Assembly (NCBI GenBank): GCA_022575985.1
Contig: JAKSXM010000107.1
Span: 2,666,001-2,730,000, forward strand
DNA length: 64,000 nt
From: Anagrus nilaparvatae
Lineage: Eukaryota; Arthropoda; Insecta; Hymenoptera; Mymaridae
Direction: 5' to 3'
Part shown: positions 58,505-64,000 of the stretch, one piece after another
Numbering within the stretch: the stretch's first letter is position 1
Layout of the letters: every line of letters begins with the position of its first letter
Translations under genes and position numbers: made by a program
Notes under the pieces: model-generated
Told to the model about the DNA's origin: nothing
Databases searched by the model: none
Seen by the model: only the letters and a program-made list of their open reading frames with translations

Positions 58505-58890
58505 ATGTTATACCTAATTTCCTATTTTTTCCTGTTTACATATAAATTTAAGATTTGCTGCTGCTGTTACGTTAGCAGGAGGGAACAAGGGATAAACTGA
58601 GATGAAACGGAAAAAAAATTCAATATTGATTTTTAGATCATAAATAAATTTTTCAAGTGTAGAATGTATTAATTCTTAAAAATAAATGTTAAAAAATAAT
58701 TACTTTCATATAGCATTTCAGAAAAGTTAAATTTTTATATTTTTCTTCATTTTTAAACTTTATAACAATAAATTCAGTGAGTTTAGTTTAACCTCTATTC
58801 CCTCTTCGTACCGTAACAGCAGCAACAAACCATAAATTTATAAAATTTAAAAGGAAAGAAATAGGCAATTAGGTAAAATAGTAGGGTATC
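58505..58890. mobile_element. Foldback element downstream of the odorant receptor
   Basis: TTGCTGCTGCTGTTACG (58555) pairs with CGTAACAGCAGCAACAA (58812). TATACCTAATTTCCTATTTT (58510) pairs with its complement near 58875, and GGGATAAACTGAGATGAAACG with GTTTAACCTCTATTCCC. It has no coding capacity. Confidence 0.7.
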
Positions 58891-58894
58891 TTGT

Positions 58895-59425
58895 TATTAT
58901 TACACAATTCCTGCGGAGCATCAAAAAATAATAAAAGAAGTAAATAGAATTCACTATTTTTTAATTTCCACAATCGTATTTTTTTTCTCGAATAAATTTA
59001 TGTAAAAAAACCTTTTAAATTAAATTAAGCGAAGCGAGGATTAGCTAAATAACAAAAAAAAGAAATGTAGGTAATTTATTGTATAGAATGCAAAGATTGC
59101 GATAATCATATTTTTATGTATATTTTATGTTTCGATTGTATATGATACCTAAATTATTATTGTTAATTAAAAATGTATTTGTATCTGCACATAATACTTT
59201 ATTTTCAAAGTTAAGTTTTTATTGCTTTTTTTATAATGTTTAAATGTCTACTATTAATTCATTATGTAGTTACAACTATCTGTTTTTTACTCATAATAGT
59301 AGACATAAATTGCTTGATAAAATTGATTTACTTTTCATAGAATTACCTAGATATTTTATTTCTTTTTTTTGTACGTTTTATTTCTTTTATTAAAAAAAAT
59401 TTATGTTTTTTTAAGCAAAAAATAA
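58895..59425. other. AT-rich stretch, no recognised gene
   Basis: Nothing supported was seen. It lies between the receptor-side foldback and the retrotransposon tail. Confidence 0.4.
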
Positions 59426-60175
59426 AAAGAATAGAATAGAATAGAATAGTTCTTTATTTGTTATAAATAACAAAATTGTATATACACAGTTTATAGCAGT
59501 CTTTTACATATTATGTAGAGTAGATATAAAGTAAATATATAATTAAGTAACAAGATATACAATATTTATAGATAAATCTAAGTCTTTTATTAAATTAATA
59601 ACAGAATTGAGTGTAATTAAGATATTTGTAGTACTAGTTTTTGCATAAAATATATAGTTAAGGTAAGCTCAGTAAGATAATGTATGGAATGACTTGTTAT
59701 GGGTCAAACATGAGCAGGTGTTGACGAAGGGCAGCTTTAAAAGAATTTAAGCTTGGTAAAAATCTGATGTTAGAAGGTATAGAGTTCCAAAAGAGTGCCC
59801 CCTGTAACTGAAATGATGTAGACCCACAATCCTTGATTGCAGGGAGAGATAGTTCTTTATTACGTGAAGCACTCCTGGCATTATCTTTAGGCAGATGTTT
59901 AATAAAGAGATTTGTTAAATAAGGAGGCTGTTGTAAACGTAAAATTTTGTAAATAATTATGCCAGTAAAATAAAGTCTGCGCGATTCAACACAGAGCCAG
60001 TTGAGTTTTTTCCGATACGGAGTAATATGCTCATCCCCTCTAACACCAAATATATACCTTAGCCCAAAATTACTTAGGCGTTGTAATCTAAGTTTCAGTG
60101 TCATGCTCACATCTGGATAAACTGTGTTGCAGTAATCCAGATGTGGAGTAATAAAGATAGAATGTGATGTTTATT
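59426..60175 (-). pseudogene. Non-LTR retrotransposon 3' end (CR1/Jockey-like), C-terminal ORF2 fragment
   Basis: Minus-strand frame 60172 to 59697 reads FITPHLDYCNTVYPD, LQRLSNFGLRYIFGVRGDEH, KKLNWLCVESRRLYF, then GALFWNSIPSNIRFLPSL and FKAALRQHLL-stop. This is the post-polymerase region typical of CR1/Jockey-group elements. A 3' UTR of about 240 bp follows and ends in (ATTCT)n on this strand (GAATA repeats at 59428-59450), a tandem tail as in CR1-like elements. The polymerase core is missing, so the copy is 5'-truncated or disrupted. Confidence 0.85.
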
Positions 60176-60235
60176 ATTTATATTATTAAATTATATTAAA
60201 TTAAAAATCCTTACTATTATTAATTATTAATATAT

Positions 60236-61073
60236 ATTGGGATGATGGTCTCAATATGTTTACGGGTGAATACGACAATCTCAGTTTCCGCCGTCGCAAG
60301 ATTTAGACCGTGGTCTTCCATCCAGTAGTTGACTCCGTGCATTGCCTGGTTCAGTTTCTCCTCGGCAGTTTGTACATCTTTTGCCTGGATAACTAGGTTA
60401 TCAAAAAACGTCAGCAAACCCGACGGTAAAAGTATCCTCCGGCATTGGGAGCCTAAGTACCTGATCGTACATGATTTTCCATAGATCCGGCCTAAGGACC
60501 GATCCTTGGACTGCTCCTGCAGTTACTCTCCCCAATCGTGTTCCTTGCGCAGTTTGAAATATTATTTTCGATCGCTCAGGTAACTGCTGATGATTCTTCG
60601 CAGATATTTTGGCACCTGGAAGTTCCTTAGCCCCTCCATAAAATCGATTCACCTTGATGAATTAAAGACATTCTTTACATCTAGGGTCACTAGTAGCGTG
60701 ATTTTTCTAGAGTAGTGATTGCCTGTATGTTCATTCTTAATGACACGGGTAATGCTGCTTATGGCATCGATAGTTGACTTCCCTCAGCAGAACCCGTATT
60801 GTCGGGGAGAAAGGTCTCCTGCAGTTTCCACAGCTTTCAGTATCCGTGATTGCAGCATCTTTTCATAATTTTTTCCAGTTGTGTCCAGTAATTCTAGAGG
60901 ACGCCAATAGTTTGGCAGCTTTTTTCAACTCTTTTCCAGAGTTTGCTGAAGACACCCGCTCGTGCACAGGTAATGTACATACACAGAATAAGCTGTGGAC
61001 ACTCGTGTACGGCTATCTTTAGAATCTCAGTGGGTATTCCATCAGGCTCAGGTGCCTTTCTATTTTTGAGCGA
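60236..61073 (-). pseudogene. R1-like non-LTR reverse transcriptase fragment, inactivated
   Basis: On the minus strand, RKAPEPDGIPTEILKIA (near 61065-61015) begins the polymerase fingers. Broken pieces (FSKLWKRVEKS, LVTLDVKN) follow, then VTAGAVQGSVLRPDLWKIMY, LRLPMPEDTFTVGFAD and NYWMEDHGLNLATAETEIVV. The catalytic Y-A-D-D is changed to F-A-D followed by a frame change at about 60405. Several stops lie between 60950 and 60650. This region is visibly less AT-rich than its surroundings, suggesting a younger insertion. R1-type elements are common in insects. Confidence 0.82.
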
Positions 61074-61079
61074 GTTATA

Positions 61080-61575
61080 ATATTACGATTACTAAAGCAT
61101 AAATCAAGAGGATAAATCCTATTCTTTTTTCCACTAAAGTTTTGGTAATAGTCCTTATACTGTATTAAATTATTTTTACTAATAATATTTGTAAATTGAG
61201 GACAGTGATATCCATTAATACAAAATTCACTAGTTTCAGATTTTCAAATTACATAAAATTGTAATCACCAATTATTATTTTATCATCATTAATATCAGTA
61301 AAAAGACTATCCAATACTTTGCAAAATTGTTTATAAGGTTCAATACGATTTTCTTTAACAAGATAAGAACATACCAAGTACAATTCTTTTTTAGCATTAT
61401 TATTATTATTGCAACACAACTTGACTATTAAACTTTCATAATCATCATCATATTTACTAATAAGACAAGATTTAATAGATTTTTTAACTGCAAACAACAC
61501 TCCCCCACCTCTTTTCACAACACTAAAATATTTTCTATCACTACGATAAATAATAAAACCTGAACTATTCTTAGT
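61080..61575 (-). pseudogene. Non-LTR retrotransposon endonuclease domain fragment
   Basis: The minus-strand frame holds RGGGVLFAVKKS, ESLIVKL, LYLVCSYL and DKIIIGDYNFM, the APE-type endonuclease pattern (GDYNF in place of GDFN). After a frame change it continues with CINGYHCPQF and NRIYPLDLCFSNRN. It stops abruptly against the R1-like fragment near 61075. It may belong to the same element as the C-terminal fragment at 59697-60172, with the R1-like piece inserted between them. Confidence 0.75.
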
Positions 61576-61612
61576 CCCTAGGCTCAGATTTTTCAAAGTG
61601 CCTAAATTGATA
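61563..61612 (-). mobile_element. E24 element remnant (24-bp units)
   Basis: On the minus strand, TTTAGGCACTTTGAAAAATC and CCTAGGGACTAAGAATAG match the 24-bp units of E24. The first residues of the open frame ending in the endonuclease are read from this remnant and not from the retrotransposon. Confidence 0.5.
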
Positions 61613-61702
61613 ATTGATGAAATTTTATCATTTGGTAAAAATTAAAAAGGTAAATAAAGTAAGTCGATCTATCCAAGTAAAAGTTTGATGTTTTATTTTA
61701 TC

Positions 61703-61745
61703 TAATTGACGTTTCGTCGAACCATGTCGACCTTATCAAAAAGAC
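61703..61745 (-). ncRNA. Second hammerhead-like motif (minus strand)
   Basis: Read on the minus strand: TTGATAAG, then GTCGA-CATGGT-TCGAC (perfect 5-bp stem), then GAAACGTC. This resembles the core-stem-GAAA layout of hammerhead motifs in Penelope-like elements, although the core (UUGAUAA) departs from CUGANGA. No Penelope coding sequence was found nearby. Confidence 0.3.
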
Positions 61746-61997
61746 AATAATTGTTTTACAAAATAAATGTATTAAATAAAAAAATAAAAAAATGTATATG
61801 TGTAATAATGTACAAATACTTACAATTTCTATATAGTATATAAATTCAAAAAATGAATTATGTCATAATTAAACAAAGTTTAAAATAAATATAATAGATT
61901 AACTTGATAATAATTAAAAAACAATAACAAATTATAAATTAATAAGAAAAATATTAACATTACTATTTTTAATAACCATACACAGTGTATAAATAAA

Positions 61998-62134
61998 TAA
62001 CAGCTGATAAATGCCTAAATTGAAATTATTCTAAGTCTTATTTGCCCCCCCCCCTCAAACCGGACAAATTTAACACCCCCACCCTTTATTAACAATTTCT
62101 GAGGTACCCTATCCCTATAAACATTTTCCATGTT
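61998..62134 (+). mobile_element. E24 element, copy 7 (5'-truncated)
   Basis: AATTGAAATTATTCTAAGTC, a 10-base C run at 62045-62054, ACACCCCCACCC and the end TATAAACATTTTCCATGTT. The palindromic end motif has one change relative to the other copies. Confidence 0.6.
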
Positions 62135-62139
62135 AAAAG

Positions 62140-64000
62140 TCTCAATTTTCAGTATCTGATGTCAGACTTAAGATAAAGTCCACCGGATACTCAATATTTC
62201 AAGTCAAATTTGGCCACTGAAAAAAATCAACGCATTGCTTATTCAACATTATAAATAACATAAAAAAAGATATATATTTGATCATAAAATCATTAAATTT
62301 TCATCTCTTTTGTGTTTAAAGACATATTTTTTTAATTTTAGAATGGCGGATGAAAAATTTTTTTCAATTTTTAAAATTAAAAGGAAAATTTATTAACTTT
62401 AATCCACAATATTGAATTCCCATTTGATTTTATTGTAACTTGACTTCAGATTCTAAAAATGGAGACATATTTACATAGGAATTCATTTTTAGAAATATAA
62501 ATTAGGGCATGAAATCAGCAAAAGCTGCTTTATTCCCAGGAAAATAAATTACCCTAATTTTTCGGAAGAAGTACTAAAATTATCTAATTGATTGCTTTAT
62601 TAAAGAAAGGATATAAAAATATTAGAATTCAATAATTACAAGTCCGGATTGAGTTATAAGACTAATTATAGATAAAAACTACCTCTAAATTAATTATACA
62701 TAATTCATATTTAATGTATACATGTCAATCTCCAAATGTCAAATCTCCTGGTCACTATGGAGTTTCCACTGAATAATAATAATTATAATTACTCAAAGTT
62801 TATGAAACATAAGTACTAAAAAAAAACAATTACATACCAGAGGGGCTAAAGGCCCTGTGTACACAAAAAAATGACATTACAAATTAATTAAAAAAGAAGA
62901 ATGATTATTAGTAATATTAGAAACAACCATGCTAGAAAATAAATTAAATTTTGAGAGTTTATTCCTGATGAGATATCCATGACTAACTGCTTGTTATTTG
63001 TCAAAAATTACAATTTTGGAAGCAAATTGCAACAGCGAATGTTGAGTCAAAAATGGGTACTAAGTTTACTGCTTATAACAAAGAGAATTAAGATAAAAAT
63101 TAAAAAGATAAAATATTTATAAGGGTCAAGTACAGAGTTTTTGGAAATATGAAGCTTGTGGAAAATTTTTTAGAATTATTAAAATCATTTTCATCAAAAA
63201 TTTCAATTTCGTAGGTAATTTAAAAATTGGTCATTTTAGGCCAAAAATGGCCATTTGGTTAATTAGCATAAGACTAAGAGAATCAGCCATAAAAAATTGC
63301 GGTTTATGGGGCTTGAAACTTTCAAGTTAAATCTTAACTATATTACCAAAAAATTGTGATCAACAAGAAGTGTTTTTATTAACTTGCATGGTTACAGAAG
63401 AAATACAAAAAAAATATTTAAAAGCATTGTAACCTGTGTCTCTATGCCCCTATGGGCCTTCTACTCGTCGGAATAAGTGGAGGTTATCGGGGTTATTTTT
63501 TCATGATATAAAATTAAAATATATTTACTTTACTTTCTCCAAGTTTTAGCTTTTTTTTGCATTTTACCTCGGACGTTCGCAAGACCTTAAAAGCCTTGTG
63601 CACAGTATTTTTATGCCTAGAAGGCCCGTTGGAAGAAACTGAGGTTATCGGGGTTTTTTTTTCAATATATTAATGGAAGTAATTTGTAATTTGGTTTCCT
63701 GTTGGTAACGGTCTCTTGTTAGCGAAAGCAAAATAAAGACACCGAAAAATCTGCCTCCTTTTTGCAACTTTGTTAACTTTCTGCATAAAGGAACTTAAGC
63801 AAAATTGTTGCTTGGTCTTCCGGTGCTGGACATGGTATTTTTAAAGTCATATGACAGAATTAAATTCATAGTTTGGTATCAAAGGGATATCTCGCGTTCA
63901 CTTATACTACGATATAATAGTGTTATATACATTTATTTGTTTAAACAAATACGACCTGTTAAATTTTTGAAATTTTTGGGTCATAAAAGCCTGAGTTCCC
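62140..64000. repeat. AT-rich region with CAAGGGGAG-family remnants
   Basis: 62980-63730 contains family words in order: AAAAATTGGTCATTTTAGGC, CATTTGGTTAATTAGC, ATGGGCCTTCTACTCG and GAGGTTATCGGGGTT (twice, near 63482 and 63644), then GGTCTCTTGTTAGC near 63711. No gene was recognised in 62140-62980 or 63730-64000. Confidence 0.45.

Noticed and set aside
33211..64000. Search for the receptor's transmembrane and tyrosine-kinase exons
   Set aside because: No GxGxxG, HRDL or DFG-type segment was recognised on the plus strand downstream.

Overview
The window looks like nuclear DNA of a GC-poor insect, most likely a parasitoid wasp. Three things support this: strongly AT-biased introns and intergenic DNA, small exons with GT/AG introns, and an odorant receptor with the PLNESR...DEQKYFY signature common in hymenopteran receptors. 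A braconid (aphidiine-like) source would fit, but that is inference. Most of the sequence is mobile and foldback DNA. Host genes are few and several are broken.

Layout. 0.3-13.3 kb is a giant imperfect palindrome built from nested inverted repeats. Its inner arms (about 2.1 kb each) are nearly identical; its outer arms are diverged and differ by at least three clean insertions. 13.3-22.3 kb holds dispersed repeats, a third diverged copy of the inner arm, arrays of short perfect palindromes, a broken Piwi-family gene copy and a 137-bp tandem repeat. 22.7-33.2 kb is the main host gene: nine phase-compatible exons encoding a signal peptide and a complete insulin-receptor-like ectodomain (L1, furin-like Cys-rich, L2, three FnIII domains). 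It has no recognisable transmembrane or kinase exon, so it resembles the secreted decoy insulin receptors of insects. The last exon carries a probable 1-nt frameshift in a T run.

33.4-44.5 kb contains foldback elements, a decayed copy of a multicopy arthropod gene family (RFHQDI motif), and a decayed LTR-type retroelement. The putative LTR/leader of that element has expanded into five units of exactly 346 bp. One unit carries a 718-bp piggyBac-like insertion flanked by TTAA. 44.5-54.9 kb is mainly repeats: a 462-bp higher-order tandem, a near-perfect 1,051-bp palindrome, a small leucine-rich-repeat coding fragment and a hammerhead-like motif.

54.9-58.2 kb is the 3' two-thirds of an odorant receptor gene in six exons, with one frameshift and an 800-bp foldback element in an intron. 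59.4-61.6 kb (minus strand) is a mosaic of non-LTR retrotransposon pieces: an endonuclease domain, an R1-like reverse transcriptase and a CR1/Jockey-like C-terminus. 62-64 kb is degraded repeat sequence.

One theme runs through the window. At least ten separate long inverted-repeat (foldback) elements occur, some nested in others. Two families recur throughout: a poly-C/24-bp-minisatellite element with ATGGAACAT-type ends, called E24 here, and a family with CAAGGGGAG ends. No bacterial, CRISPR, tRNA or rRNA features were seen.
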